A stretch of 64,000 nt of DNA from Erythrobacteraceae bacterium CFH 75059 (lineage in GTDB: Bacteria > Pseudomonadota > Alphaproteobacteria > Sphingomonadales > Sphingomonadaceae). Under the pieces are notes generated by a model. It ran no database searches. It was not told the DNA's origin and saw only the letters and a program-made list of their open reading frames with translations. The stretch is taken from NCBI GenBank assembly GCA_004331795.1, contig SJSR01000001.1:496001-560000 (forward strand). The letters are read 5' to 3'. Numbering within the stretch: position 1 is the first letter of the stretch; every line of letters begins with the position of its first letter. Shown here in pieces: positions 42,317-51,692 of this stretch. A program made the translations under genes and the position numbers.

Positions 42317-43903
42317 TTAATGACGGAAGTGACGCATGCCGGTGAACACCATGGCCAATCCGGCGGCATCGGCGGCTTCGATGACTTCGGCATCCCGCAC
42401 CGAACCGCCCGGCTGGATCACGGCCGTCGCCCCGGCCTCGGCGGCGGCGATCAGCCCGTCGGCAAAGGGGAAGAACGCATCGGAGGCAACCGCACTGCCA
42501 CGCGTGCGCGGCTCCGCCCAGCCGTGACGCTCGGCAGCTTCGCGGGCCTTCAGCGCCGCGATCCGGCTCGAGTCGCGACGGTTCATCTGCCCCGCGCCGA
42601 TGCCGGCCGTGACGCCGCCGCGGGCATAGACGATGGCGTTCGATTTGACATGGCGGGCGACGGTCCACGCGAACAGGCAGTCGCTCAGCTCCTGCGCGGT
42701 GGGCGCGCGCCTCGTCACCACGCGCAGGTCGGCCGGCGTGACGGCGCCGTTGTCGCGCCCCTGCAGCAGGAGGCCGCCCGCGATGACCGCCGATGTCAGT
42801 CCCGGACGGCGCGGATCGGGCAGTTCGGGCACGAGCAGCAGCCGCAGGTTGCGCTTGCGGGCGAACACGGCTCTCGCCGCCTCGTCAGCGCCGGGCGCGA
42901 CCACGACTTCGGTGAAGATGGAGCACACGGCTTCGGCAGTCGCCGCATCAAGGGGCCGGTTCACCGCGACGATTCCGCCGAAGGCCGACACGCTGTCGCA
43001 TTCAAGCGCGGCAGTCCAGGCGGCGGCGAGACTGTCGGCACTGGCCACGCCGCACGGATTGGCGTGCTTGACGATGACCACGGTGGGCTGCGCGTCCCGG
43101 AACTCGGCCACCAGCTCGAGCGCGGCGCTCGCGTCGTTGTAGTTGTTGTAGGACAGCGCCTTCCCTTGGACCTGCTGGGCCTGCGGCAGCCCGGCGGCGT
43201 GCGGACCCTCGGGAACGTACAGCGCCGCGGACTGGTGGGGGTTCTCGCCATAGCGCAGGATCGAGTGCAGCCGGCTGGCGACGATGTGCCGCTGCGGGAA
43301 GAGGACGCCCTCATCCGCATGCGCGAACCACTGGCTGATGGCTGCGTCGTAGGCGGCCGTCGCCGCGAATGCCTTGGCCGCCATCCGGCGCCGGAATGCG
43401 GCGCCGACGGCGCCGTCCTCGCCCATTTCCTGAAGCAGGCCCTCGTAATCGGCAGGATCGGTCAGCACGGTCACCGCCGCATGGTTCTTCGCCGCCGACC
43501 GGATCATCGCCGGACCGCCGATGTCGATGTTCTCGATGATCGCGGGACGCCCCGCACCGGCCGCGACGGTCTGCTCGAAGGGGTAGAGGTTCACCACCAC
43601 GAGATCGATCGGCGCGATGCCGTGCCGGTCCATCGCCTCCAGATGCGCGGCATCGTCGCGGACAGCCAGCAGGCCGCCATGCACCCGGGGGTGAAGGGTC
43701 TTCACCCGGCCGTCCATCATCTCCGGCGCGCCGGTCAGATCCGCCACGTCCCGCACCGTCAGTCCGGCCGTGCGCAGGGCCGCCGCCGTGCCTCCGGTGG
43801 ACACGAGTTCGACCCCGCGCCGCGCCAGCGCCTCGGCCAGCGCCACCACGCCGCTCTTGTCCGAGACGGACAGCAGGGCGCGCCTGATCGTCACAGCATC
43901 CAT
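42317..43903 (-). CDS. purH: Bifunctional AICAR transformylase/IMP cyclohydrolase
   Basis: Last two steps of purine synthesis: formylation of AICAR and ring closure to IMP. The 528-residue length is standard. The N-terminal IMP cyclohydrolase part has [20 protein letters not shown] and [13 protein letters not shown]. The transformylase part includes [18 protein letters not shown] with the catalytic KH motif, and [20 protein letters not shown] near the end. It lies 10 bases after the heparinase-like gene in an rpe-heparinase-purH run on the minus strand. The ATG at 43903 is the family start. Confidence 0.97.
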   Translation of the reverse strand: MDAVTIRRALLSVSDKSGVVALAEALARRGVELVSTGGTAAALRTAGLTVRDVADLTGAPEMMDGRVKTLHPRVHGGLLAVRDDAAHLEAMDRHGIAPIDLVVVNLYPFEQTVAAGAGRPAIIENIDIGGPAMIRSAAKNHAAVTVLTDPADYEGLLQEMGEDGAVGAAFRRRMAAKAFAATAAYDAAISQWFAHADEGVLFPQRHIVASRLHSILRYGENPHQSAALYVPEGPHAAGLPQAQQVQGKALSYNNYNDASAALELVAEFRDAQPTVVIVKHANPCGVASADSLAAAWTAALECDSVSAFGGIVAVNRPLDAATAEAVCSIFTEVVVAPGADEAARAVFARKRNLRLLLVPELPDPRRPGLTSAVIAGGLLLQGRDNGAVTPADLRVVTRRAPTAQELSDCLFAWTVARHVKSNAIVYARGGVTAGIGAGQMNRRDSSRIAALKAREAAERHGWAEPRTRGSAVASDAFFPFADGLIAAAEAGATAVIQPGGSVRDAEVIEAADAAGLAMVFTGMRHFRH

Positions 43904-43913
43904 TGGCGGGCTC

Positions 43914-45806
43914 TCACATCATCCTCTTGAGGAGCCACGGGAACGCGCCACCGCTGCGCGATGTGAGGCCGGTGACGACGATCTGCTGGGTGGCGCGCGG
44001 CCGGCCCCCGCCGTCGATCCACAGGCTGTCTTCGAGATGCAGGGCCAGCTCCTCCTCGGCCGCGCCCATCCGGAACTGCCACAAGGCGCCGTCGGGGCTG
44101 ACGAGGCTTGCCCCGCGCGCGTCCTGGGAGAGGGTCGCCGCGATCGCCGGGCCGAGGTGGAAACGGATGGCAAAGCCGATCTTGCCGCGCTTGCCTCGCC
44201 GGGTTGCCGGCACCAGCACATCCTCGCCGCGCAGTTCCGTCCCGTCGTCACTCAGCACCAGGACGCGGTGGTGAAGCAGGCCGAATCGCGCGGCATAGCC
44301 GTCGTGGCTGGCTTCGATCTGCACGCCGCCACGGCCCTTCTGCTTCAGAACGCCCCGGCTGACCGCGACCTGCTCCACCCCCTTGCCAAGCTGCCCCTTG
44401 ATCAGCACGGCGGTCGAGTTCGCTTCATCGAGCACCAGCGTGGAATGGGCGGCGGTGGCGCGCAGCCCCTGCTCGATCCTGACCGGGGTGGCGCCCCCGG
44501 CCGCCGCCGCCCCGCCGCAGTTCACGATCAGCCGGTGCGCGCCCGAGGACAGCTCGAATGCGAGAGTGGAGGCGCAGCCGGAACGCGCATGCTGCGGGCG
44601 TGGCGGCGGCGCCGCATCGAATTGCAGCACCGTGCCCTGCGCCTGCACCCGGTGGTAGCCCCACGGACGGCTGTCCTTCAGCGGCCGTGTCCGCACGCCG
44701 CTGGCGCCGACGAGCTGCGACAGCTGCTCGTCGGCGATCGCCGGCGCGCCCTGCCAGCTGCCGAGCCCCCCGTCCCCGTGGCGGAGCGTCAGCAGCGGCG
44801 GCACGAGCAGCGCCAGCATCCGCCCGAGCATGTCCGGCGCGTCGCGGCCGACCGCCTCGTAGCAGGCGCGCAGATCGACCAGCAGGGCGATGGCATCCAT
44901 CTGCGCCAGCGGGCTGCGGGACAGCACGCCGCCATCCTCCCCGACCAGCTCGCCAAGCGCCGCCAGCAGGCCCGCCTCCGCATAGAGGCGGCGGGGGCGG
45001 CCGCCGCTCATCAGCAGCCCGGTCGCCACCAGAGCGCACCAGCCGGCCATCTCGCCCAGCTTGTCACCCGCCGAGCGGACGTGACGGTCGAGCCAGCCGG
45101 CCGTGCGGTCGAGCTCGGCGAACAGGCGATCCGCCCGTTCGGGATCGCGCTCGGAAGTCAGCAGCGAGGCGAACAGCAGCCAGTTGAGCTGCCGATGAGC
45201 CGTCAGCTCCACATCCCAGGCCGGCCCGCGTCCCGGCTGCGCATTGAGCGACAGCCAGCGCGCGAACAGGTCCGACGCCGTGTCGCGGCACTGCTCGCGC
45301 GAGGCGCAGCTGGCGAGATCGCGCAGCCAGCCGAAGCCATGGATCGCCCGCAGGAAGGGCGGCGTCAGACGCGATGCAGGGCCGATGTCCACCTGTCCCA
45401 GCGGCGCCTTGATCCCGGCAACGCGGAAATAGCCCGCGCGTAGCGCCACGCCCGCGGTGCGATCTCCCGTCAGCGGCGTGCGGACCTCGGCCAGCAGGCG
45501 CGGCGCCTGCCGGGCGGAAAACGGCGCATCGAGCAGGTGGCCGGGAACGCCGAGGCGGTAGGCAAAGCGGGTGAGCGCATCGAGAGGCCGCGCCCGCGGC
45601 GGCGCCAGATCGGCAACGGCCAGCGCGCGCCCGCCGTCCTCCGGCAACGCGGCGGCGGTGCCGGTCACGGGCAGCCGCGAAACCGGCTCCACGAGATGGG
45701 AGTCCTGAGTGCCGGGTCTCAGCGGCAACGCGGTCTGCACCGGCACGCCGGGACCCGTCGCCGTGTCCGGCGCCGCTGTGTCCGCCTCGGGCTCCACCGG
45801 CGTCAC
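43914..45806 (-). CDS. Heparinase II/III-like protein
   Basis: Putative polysaccharide lyase or carbohydrate-binding protein of 630 residues. An N-terminal region of about 100 residues is followed by a helical (alpha-toroid) part with [20 protein letters not shown], and a C-terminal beta part starting near [13 protein letters not shown] with [33 protein letters not shown] and [14 protein letters not shown], all typical of the heparinase II/III superfamily. No signal peptide is evident, which is unusual for a lyase. The GTG start at 45806 overlaps the rpe stop (GTGA). Rpe-heparinase-purH order suggests a conserved housekeeping operon in this group; the substrate is unknown. Confidence 0.85.
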   Translation of the reverse strand: MTPVEPEADTAAPDTATGPGVPVQTALPLRPGTQDSHLVEPVSRLPVTGTAAALPEDGGRALAVADLAPPRARPLDALTRFAYRLGVPGHLLDAPFSARQAPRLLAEVRTPLTGDRTAGVALRAGYFRVAGIKAPLGQVDIGPASRLTPPFLRAIHGFGWLRDLASCASREQCRDTASDLFARWLSLNAQPGRGPAWDVELTAHRQLNWLLFASLLTSERDPERADRLFAELDRTAGWLDRHVRSAGDKLGEMAGWCALVATGLLMSGGRPRRLYAEAGLLAALGELVGEDGGVLSRSPLAQMDAIALLVDLRACYEAVGRDAPDMLGRMLALLVPPLLTLRHGDGGLGSWQGAPAIADEQLSQLVGASGVRTRPLKDSRPWGYHRVQAQGTVLQFDAAPPPRPQHARSGCASTLAFELSSGAHRLIVNCGGAAAAGGATPVRIEQGLRATAAHSTLVLDEANSTAVLIKGQLGKGVEQVAVSRGVLKQKGRGGVQIEASHDGYAARFGLLHHRVLVLSDDGTELRGEDVLVPATRRGKRGKIGFAIRFHLGPAIAATLSQDARGASLVSPDGALWQFRMGAAEEELALHLEDSLWIDGGGRPRATQQIVVTGLTSRSGGAFPWLLKRMM

Positions 45807-46531
45807 CGCGCCTGCTCCGCGCTCGTCTTCATGCCCGCCCCGCCCGTCTCGCTCGCGCCGCCCGTCTCGCTTGCGCCGCGAAGCGCGGCGATGTTGGCGG
45901 CATAGGCCGCCGGACCCCCGGCGAACACGGCGGACCCGGCCACCAGCACATCGGCGCCTGCCGCCACGCAGGAGCGCGCTGTCGAAGGGTCGATGCCCCC
46001 GTCGACCTGGAGGTGGATCGGCCGTCCGCAGGACTCGATGGCACGGCGGACCGCCTCGACCTTGCGCAGTTGCGAGGACAGGAAGGCCTGCCCGCCGAAA
46101 CCGGGATTGACGCTCATCACCAGAACAAGGTCGATCTCGTCGAGCAGGTAGTCGAGCATCTTTGCCGGCGTGGCCGGGTTGAGCGCGATCCCGGCTTTCT
46201 TGCCCAGCGCCTTGATCCGCTGCACCGTGCGATGGACATGCGGCCCCGCCTCGGGATGCACTGTCAGCATGTCCGCCCCCGCCTCGGCGAAGGCGCACAG
46301 GAGCGGATCAACCGGAGCGATCATGAGGTGGACGTCGAACATCCGCGCACTGTGCGGACGCAGCGCGCGCACCACCGGCGCGCCGAAGGTGAGGTTGGGG
46401 ACGAAATGCCCGTCCATCACATCGAGATGGATCCAGTCCGCGCCCGCGCTCTCGATCGCCCGCACCTCCTCGCCGAGCCGGGCGAAGTCGGCCGACAGCA
46501 TGGAAGGGGCAATCAGCAAAGGACGGGTCAT
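45803..46531 (-). CDS. rpe: Ribulose-phosphate 3-epimerase
   Basis: Interconverts ribulose-5-phosphate and xylulose-5-phosphate in the pentose phosphate pathway. The 242 residues begin [17 protein letters not shown] and carry [19 protein letters not shown] with metal ligands, [20 protein letters not shown], and [19 protein letters not shown]. The C-terminus is extended by about 20 residues with a duplicated GASETG motif and no homologue-like sequence. The stop overlaps the next gene's GTG start. Upstream is a 259-base gap shared with the divergent DUF2141 gene. Confidence 0.95.
   Translation of the reverse strand: MTRPLLIAPSMLSADFARLGEEVRAIESAGADWIHLDVMDGHFVPNLTFGAPVVRALRPHSARMFDVHLMIAPVDPLLCAFAEAGADMLTVHPEAGPHVHRTVQRIKALGKKAGIALNPATPAKMLDYLLDEIDLVLVMSVNPGFGGQAFLSSQLRKVEAVRRAIESCGRPIHLQVDGGIDPSTARSCVAAGADVLVAGSAVFAGGPAAYAANIAALRGASETGGASETGGAGMKTSAEQAR
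45843..45878. repeat. 18-base tandem duplication in the rpe 3' end
   Basis: CCCGTCTCGCTCGCGCCG (45843-45860) and CCCGTCTCGCTTGCGCCG (45861-45878) are adjacent copies differing at one base. On the minus strand they encode GASETG twice, in the non-conserved tail of Rpe just ahead of the overlap with the heparinase-like gene. This looks like a recent slippage duplication. Confidence 0.8.
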
Positions 46532-46755
46532 GTGCGGATCGGGCCGGTCCGTGACAGGTGTGTTCCAGTTTCTGCCGCGCGCCAGCGAGAACGGGACGCA
46601 CAGTCGTGTGCAGCCCTACCGTCTCGCCGCAGCCGTGGCTAGGGTGAGGGGCACGCCTTATCAACACCGGCGTTCGCTGCCCGCGTCTCGCAGCAGCCCG
46701 GGTGGCGTCGTTTTCAGTCCCGGTTCAGCAGCAACCCGGATACGGGCAGGCCGCT

Positions 46756-46773
46756 TGACAGGCCTGCCTGTCA
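46756..46773. promoter_or_regulatory. Palindromic operator candidate upstream of DUF2141 gene
   Basis: TGACAGGC-CT-GCCTGTCA spans 46756-46773: eight perfect base pairs with a two-base centre, ending 17 bases before the GTG at 46791. It overlaps a TTGACA -35 box (46755-46760). It could bind a dimeric repressor or be a small hairpin in the DUF2141 leader. The regulator is not known. Confidence 0.5.
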
Positions 46774-46790
46774 CTTTCGAGGAGCCCGCC

Positions 46791-47285
46791 GTGCCGATCC
46801 GCCACGTTCTGAGTTGTGTCCTGCTGCTCGGGTCCGTGCTCACCGCCGCACCAGCCGCCGCGGCGCCGGCGGGCCGCCTCGTGTCCGATGATCCCGCCCG
46901 GTGCCGCGAAGGGGCGGGCAGCGCGGTCGCGCTGACCCTCACGGATGTGGCGGAGAGCCGGGGAACCATCCGGGTCCAGACCTACCGCGCCACGGCCGGC
47001 GAGTGGCTCGTGAAAGGGCGCTGGGTGTCGCGGCTGGAAGTGCCTGCCCGCGCCGGCGTGATGCGCCTGTGCGTGCCGTTGCCGGCCGCGGGCAGCTATG
47101 CCATCGCCGTCCGGCACGACCGCAACGGCAATGGACGCACCGACTTTGCCTCCGACGGCGGGGGGATGTCGAACAACCCGGCCGTAAACGTGCTCAATCT
47201 CGGCCGGCCCGACGTCTCCAAGGTCCGCTTCGCCGCCGGCAACACGCCGGTCGCGATGACGATCAGGATGCGTTACCTGCGCTGA
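46791..47285 (+). CDS. DUF2141 family exported protein
   Basis: Exported protein of 164 residues with signal peptide VPIRHVLSCVLLLGSVLTAA cleaved near AAAAP. The mature part shows the DUF2141 pattern: VALTLTDVAESRGTIRVQTY, then VPLPAAGSYAIAVRHDRNGN, GRTDF and the ending MTIRMRYLR. DUF2141 proteins are small beta-rich periplasmic or surface proteins of unknown function. The GTG start at 46791 is preceded by GGAG six bases upstream; the longer open frame upstream is not coding. The 3' end overlaps the convergent nucleotidyltransferase-like gene by 23 bases. Confidence 0.82.
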   Translation: MPIRHVLSCVLLLGSVLTAAPAAAAPAGRLVSDDPARCREGAGSAVALTLTDVAESRGTIRVQTYRATAGEWLVKGRWVSRLEVPARAGVMRLCVPLPAAGSYAIAVRHDRNGNGRTDFASDGGGMSNNPAVNVLNLGRPDVSKVRFAAGNTPVAMTIRMRYLR

Positions 47286-48189
47286 CCGGCCTGCGCTGCC
47301 GGTGGCGCCGCCGACGCAGCTCCAGGGCAGCCCCGGGGATGGCGAGCAGCGGATGCCGGCGCCGCCACGGCGTGACGGTCAGCGCCACGCCCGTGTGCCG
47401 CTCCAGCTTCCACGCCGCGTAGTCTGCCGCTCCGTCGAGCATCCACGCCGCCTTCAGCAGCCGGATCAGGTTGAGGGGCCGCCCGACGCGCCGCCGCCGC
47501 GCCCACCAGCGGCGCCGCGCGGCGCGTTCCGCCTCATCGAGCAGCAGCCGGTAACGCCCATCTGCCGCCGCCTCGAAGGGGATGCCGCCAGCCTGCCATG
47601 CCAGCGGAAGGACTGCCGCGAAATGCGCGGCATGCGTGGCAACGATCTCCTCGCCGCGTCCGCGGCGCTCCACCCGCAGTTCCGCGCCGTAGGTTTCCCG
47701 GAACAGCGCGCACCAGCAATCCTCCCACGCTCCCTCCCGAGGGCCGAGCGCGGCGGCCGTCGCGGCGGCGGTGCGCACAGCCATGGCCACCGCGGCGCGG
47801 ACCTGCGCCGCCGCTTCGGCGTCACGCACCCACACCAGTGCGGAGGGTTGCGAGAACCGGGTCCAGATCGTCGTGTCGAGGCCCTGACCGCCTGCCGCAC
47901 GCGCGAACTGTGCCAAGCTCATGGTCGCGGTCTTGGCGCGCAGCACACGGCCCTCGACGTCATGCTCGGCCATGGCGATGCGGGGCCAGATCCGCTCGCG
48001 CTGCGGGCCGGCGGTGAGAAGGTAGAAGTCGAGCACGCCGTCGAGCGTGCCGGTGCGCAGGTTGGAGCCGTAGAACAGCACGGCGCATGCCGCGCTGCTC
48101 CTCGCCAGCAGGGCCGCGAACTGCGTCACCGCCGGGTCGACCGGACGCGCCAGCATCGTTCGCACATACCCGTCGAGATCGGGCGTCAT
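47263..48189 (-). CDS. Nucleotidyltransferase-like protein coupled to a lipid kinase
   Basis: Cytoplasmic protein of 308 residues. FYGSNLRTGTLDGVLDFYLL resembles a nucleotidyltransferase loop with GS followed by an acidic residue about 12 residues later (Tam41-like CDP-DAG synthases use YGS...DF). The C-terminus contains an amphipathic/basic part (RRRWWARRRRVGRPLNLIRL, WKLERHTGVALTVTPWRRRH). The ATG at 48189 overlaps the stop of the DAG-kinase-like gene as ATGA, so the two are coupled. Kinase product phosphatidate would be a natural substrate of a Tam41-like cytidylyltransferase. This is inference; I do not securely recognise the family. Confidence 0.55.
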   Translation of the reverse strand: MTPDLDGYVRTMLARPVDPAVTQFAALLARSSAACAVLFYGSNLRTGTLDGVLDFYLLTAGPQRERIWPRIAMAEHDVEGRVLRAKTATMSLAQFARAAGGQGLDTTIWTRFSQPSALVWVRDAEAAAQVRAAVAMAVRTAAATAAALGPREGAWEDCWCALFRETYGAELRVERRGRGEEIVATHAAHFAAVLPLAWQAGGIPFEAAADGRYRLLLDEAERAARRRWWARRRRVGRPLNLIRLLKAAWMLDGAADYAAWKLERHTGVALTVTPWRRRHPLLAIPGAALELRRRRHRQRRPVSAGNAS

Positions 48190-49208
48190 CCGGCCACGAA
48201 CTCCAGCGCCGGCCCCGTCGAGATGCGCCAGTGCCCCGGCGGAAGGATGTCGCCGTCGAGCACGATCGCACTGTCGCAGATCAGCTCGACCTCGCCCGGA
48301 TCCAGCCGGTGCACGCCCCGCGCCGTCAGCCAGCCCGGCAAGGCCCCTGCGAGGAGCAGAGGCGCCGCCGCGTAGATGGCGCGCGAGGCCCGGTCCACGA
48401 CCAGAAGCTTGAGACCGGCACGCTCGGGGCCGAAGGGACGCAGTCCCAGGGGCAGGCGCCGCAGGGTTGTCGCCACCAGCAGGCTGCGCCGGTTCGTGTC
48501 TCCCCCGCCCCGGTGAACCAGCCTCTCTCCGCCCGGCAGGGTGACGGTCATGCCGCTCCCCTCGCGCCAAGCCGTGTTGCCGCGGCCGGCGATCACGCGC
48601 ACCACCGACCAGGCCAGGGTGGCGCCGACCGCAAGGTCGCCGAACATCCCCATCTGATGCGCGCTCTGCGCCGCCTCGATGCCGCTGGCAAACGTTCCCG
48701 CGCCGACGATGAACCCCAGCACCGTGTCGGCAGGCGCGCCGACCCGCTGGAGCAGCAACGGATGACGCAGGACGGTCTGTTCGGCGCGGACGGCCGCCAG
48801 AACCTCGGGCACACCCCAGTGCCGGGGGAGGCGCAGGTCATTCGCCAGCGCATTGGTCTTGCCGCGGGGCAGCACGGCGAGCGCCGGCCACGCGGAGCCG
48901 AACACGGCCGCACCGGCAGTCAGCACGTCGCGGATGGTGCCGTCGCCGCCGTCGATGATCAGACAGTCGGTGCCGGCGGCGTGGCAATGGGCAAGGGCTG
49001 CGGCCGTGTCGCTCCGGCGCGGCGGCGCCACGACCTCGATGCCCGGCCATCCGGTTCCCGGTTCCCGGCCGAGATTGCGACGGCTGCGCGGGTTGCGCAG
49101 GATCCGCACACGACCGCGGCTCAGCGCCTGCGCCAGCGGTCCGCGAGATCGTTCCGGTGCGTGTCCACTCGCATCGCTCCGCCCGCTTTCCTGGTGCTCC
49201 CGCCTCAT
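48186..49208 (-). CDS. Diacylglycerol-kinase-family lipid kinase
   Basis: Lipid kinase of about 340 residues in the DAGK/sphingosine-kinase (YegS-like) fold. The key motif GGDGTIRDVL is intact (nucleotide loop), with VLPRGKTNALANDL behind it, and the C-terminal beta domain contains VELICDSAIVLDGDILPPG, similar to the YegS DGE motif. The substrate may be diacylglycerol or a related lipid. The start is uncertain: ATG 49208, 49214 and 49223 are in frame and none has a strong ribosome site. It is the first gene of a two-gene operon with the nucleotidyltransferase-like gene, divergent from the M13 peptidase. Confidence 0.8.
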   Translation of the reverse strand: MRREHQESGRSDASGHAPERSRGPLAQALSRGRVRILRNPRSRRNLGREPGTGWPGIEVVAPPRRSDTAAALAHCHAAGTDCLIIDGGDGTIRDVLTAGAAVFGSAWPALAVLPRGKTNALANDLRLPRHWGVPEVLAAVRAEQTVLRHPLLLQRVGAPADTVLGFIVGAGTFASGIEAAQSAHQMGMFGDLAVGATLAWSVVRVIAGRGNTAWREGSGMTVTLPGGERLVHRGGGDTNRRSLLVATTLRRLPLGLRPFGPERAGLKLLVVDRASRAIYAAAPLLLAGALPGWLTARGVHRLDPGEVELICDSAIVLDGDILPPGHWRISTGPALEFVAG

Positions 49209-49386
49209 GATCATCGGGCGCATAGCGGAGGCAGGCGTACTTGCGCCAGCCCAAAGCCGGATCGCCCGGCCTCCAAGGGCAAGGCCGCCGATCATCGTCC
49301 GTTCACGCGCGACAGGGGAAACTGGACACGCTGCGCGGCATGGCGCAAGACGCCGGCCGCACATGATCTGCTAGGAGTCTGCCGGG

Positions 49387-51567
49387 GTGTTCACGCGTTT
49401 TCTCATCGCCGTTTCCGCCAGCACGCTGGCCATCTGCGCGGCCGGGACGGCAAGGGCGCATGACGGGACACATGACGACCTGCACGCCAAGGTGCAGCAC
49501 GCGCCCGCCGGCACCGGCCAGCCGGCGCAGGTGCCCATGCCGACGATGACCTTCGGCACATGGGGGATCGACACCTCGCTCCTCGATCCGTCGATCGCGC
49601 CGGGTGACAATTTCTTCGCCTACGCCAACCAGCGCTGGATCGATGCCAATCCGCTGCCGCCGGAGTTTGCCCGGTTCGGCGCCTTCGACGTGCTGCGGGA
49701 GAAGGCGACGGAAGATGTGATGGGTGTCGTGCGCGAGATGCAGGCGCGTCGCGAGACGCTGTCGCCGTCGGACCGGCGGATCGTGGATGCCTACGATGCC
49801 TTCATGGACACGGCCGCCATCGAGGCGGCCGGCCTGTCGCACATCCAGCCGCGGCTCAACCTCGTCGCCGCCGCGCCGTCGCTCGAGGAGCTGGCCCGCT
49901 TGTGGGGTGCGCCGGCCATGCCGGCGCCGCTAGCCTTCGGCATCGGCGTCGATGCCAAGGAGCCGACCCGTTACTCGGTGAGCTTCGACATGGGCGGACT
50001 GGGTCTGCCGGATCGCGATTTCTATCTCGACACCTCCGAGCGCGGGCGGTCCATCCAGCAGCAGTACAGGGTGTTCCTCGCCGCCATGCTGGCCGAGGCG
50101 GGCTACACCGACCCGCAGGGCGCGGCCGAAGCCGTGTACGCGTTCGAGGACCGGATCGCCCGGACGCTGAGCTGGGACCGGGCCGTGCGCCGCGACCGCA
50201 ACCTCACCTACAACGCGCACACCCCGCAGGAACTGGCCGCCATTGCGGGAAGCTTCCCGCTGGAGGCGTTCCTCGCCGCCGGCGGCGTAGCCGGGACGGA
50301 CCGCTTCGTCGTCGGCCTGATGCCGCCCACGGCCGAGGAGATCGCCACCTACGGTCTGACGCCCGAGACGCTGGGCAAGATCGGCCAGGGTGTGCCGGGC
50401 ATGTTCGCGCTGCTCACCGAGACGCCGCTCGCCACCCTCAAGGCGTGGACCGCCAAGGAATTGCTGCGCGCCAACGCCGCGGTTCTGCCGTCGCGGATCG
50501 ACGAGGCCAGTTTCGCCTTCTACGGCCGGGTGCTCACCGGCCAGCAGGAGCAGCGTCCGCGCTGGAAGCGGGCCATCTCCGAGGTCGAGGGGCTGCTCGG
50601 CGAAAAGCTTGGCCGCGCCTATGTGGAACGGTTCTTCCCGGCCGAGAACAAGGCCGCCATGGACGAGCTGGTGGCCAATGTCCGCCTCGCCATGGCGCAG
50701 AGCATCGCCGAAAACACGTGGATGGGCGCGGACACCAAGCGCGAGGCGCTGGCCAAGCTGGACGCGTTCACGCCCAAGATCGGCTACCGCGACAATCTCG
50801 AGACCTACGAAGGGCTGGCCATCGCCGCCGGCGATCCCGTCGGCAACCGGCATGCGGCGGCGCGCTGGCGCTGGCAGGACCAGCTGGCGAAGCTTGGCGG
50901 GCCGATCGACCGGACCGAATGGTTCATGCTGCCGCAGACGGTCAACGCCTACTACAACTCGACCAAGAACGAGATCGTCTTTCCGGCAGCCATCCTGCAG
51001 CCGCCGTTCTTCGGCATGTCGCACGACCTTGCCGTCAATTACGGCGCGATCGGCGGCGTCATCGGCCACGAGATCGGCCACGGCTTCGACGATCAGGGAT
51101 CGAAGTCCGACGGTTCGGGCATGCTGCGCAACTGGTGGACGGACGCCGATCGCGCTGCCTTCGACCGTCTGGGCGACGCACTGGTGGCGCAGTACAGCGC
51201 CTTCTGCCCGTTCGACAACGGCACCACCTGCCTCAACGGACGGCTTTCCCTGGGCGAGAACATCGGCGACGTCGGCGGGCTGAGCCTCGCCTGGCGCGCC
51301 TACAAGATCGCCACGCAGGGGAGGGAGCTGCCGGTGATCGACGGGCTGACCGGGGACCAGCGGTTCTTCCTTGCCTGGGCGCAGGTGTGGCGCTCGATGC
51401 AGCGGGAAGAGAATGCGCGCCAGCGCCTGCGCACCGGGCCGCACAGCCTCGAGGAATTCCGGGTCAACGGCGTCGTGCGCAACATGGACGCCTGGTACGA
51501 GGCGTTCGGTGTCACCCCGGACCACGCGCTGTACCTGCCACCGGAGCAGCGGGTCCGCATCTGGTAG
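49387..51567 (+). CDS. M13-family zinc metallopeptidase (neprilysin/PepO-like)
   Basis: Exported endopeptidase of 726 residues that cuts short peptides. The signal peptide VFTRFLIAVSASTLAICAAG is cleaved near TARA. The zinc motif is HEIGH at residues 561-565 (GAIGGVIGHEIGHGFDDQG), with the second signature GENIGDVGGLSLAW providing the third ligand. NAYYNSTKNEIVFPAAILQP and the C-terminal YLPPEQRVRIW are family marks. The family usually ends in CxxW (here VRIW, so the terminal Cys is absent). A GTG start at 49387 has AGGAG eleven bases upstream. A terminator-like hairpin follows. Confidence 0.94.
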   Translation: MFTRFLIAVSASTLAICAAGTARAHDGTHDDLHAKVQHAPAGTGQPAQVPMPTMTFGTWGIDTSLLDPSIAPGDNFFAYANQRWIDANPLPPEFARFGAFDVLREKATEDVMGVVREMQARRETLSPSDRRIVDAYDAFMDTAAIEAAGLSHIQPRLNLVAAAPSLEELARLWGAPAMPAPLAFGIGVDAKEPTRYSVSFDMGGLGLPDRDFYLDTSERGRSIQQQYRVFLAAMLAEAGYTDPQGAAEAVYAFEDRIARTLSWDRAVRRDRNLTYNAHTPQELAAIAGSFPLEAFLAAGGVAGTDRFVVGLMPPTAEEIATYGLTPETLGKIGQGVPGMFALLTETPLATLKAWTAKELLRANAAVLPSRIDEASFAFYGRVLTGQQEQRPRWKRAISEVEGLLGEKLGRAYVERFFPAENKAAMDELVANVRLAMAQSIAENTWMGADTKREALAKLDAFTPKIGYRDNLETYEGLAIAAGDPVGNRHAAARWRWQDQLAKLGGPIDRTEWFMLPQTVNAYYNSTKNEIVFPAAILQPPFFGMSHDLAVNYGAIGGVIGHEIGHGFDDQGSKSDGSGMLRNWWTDADRAAFDRLGDALVAQYSAFCPFDNGTTCLNGRLSLGENIGDVGGLSLAWRAYKIATQGRELPVIDGLTGDQRFFLAWAQVWRSMQREENARQRLRTGPHSLEEFRVNGVVRNMDAWYEAFGVTPDHALYLPPEQRVRIW

Positions 51568-51617
51568 CATGCCCGGTCCGGGCGTGACGCGCAACGTGAC
51601 GCCCGGAAAGCACCTCT

Positions 51618-51650
51618 TGTTGCGCGGTCCGCAACATCTGTTTTGTTTTT
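51618..51650 (+). terminator. Intrinsic terminator after the M13 peptidase gene
   Basis: TGTTGCG (51618-51624) pairs with CGCAACA (51630-51636) around the five-base loop CGGTC, and TCTGTTTTGTTTTT follows. The T-run supports rho-independent termination. It lies 43 bases before the start codon of the bd oxidase gene, so it may also attenuate it. Confidence 0.65.
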
Positions 51651-51692
51651 CGCGCTGGCGCGTCGGGGGCGCACGGACTAGCTTCCCGGGCG

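Noticed and set aside
42309-42317. GAAATGTTA, identical to half of a Zur box, between purH and the small membrane protein gene
   Set aside because: Only one half-site is present, and it overlaps the purH stop codon; chance is likely.
51618-51636. TTGCGCGGTCCGCAA as an FNR/FixK box before cioA
   Set aside because: The spacing is five bases rather than four and the inner bases do not fit; the following T-run makes a terminator the better reading.
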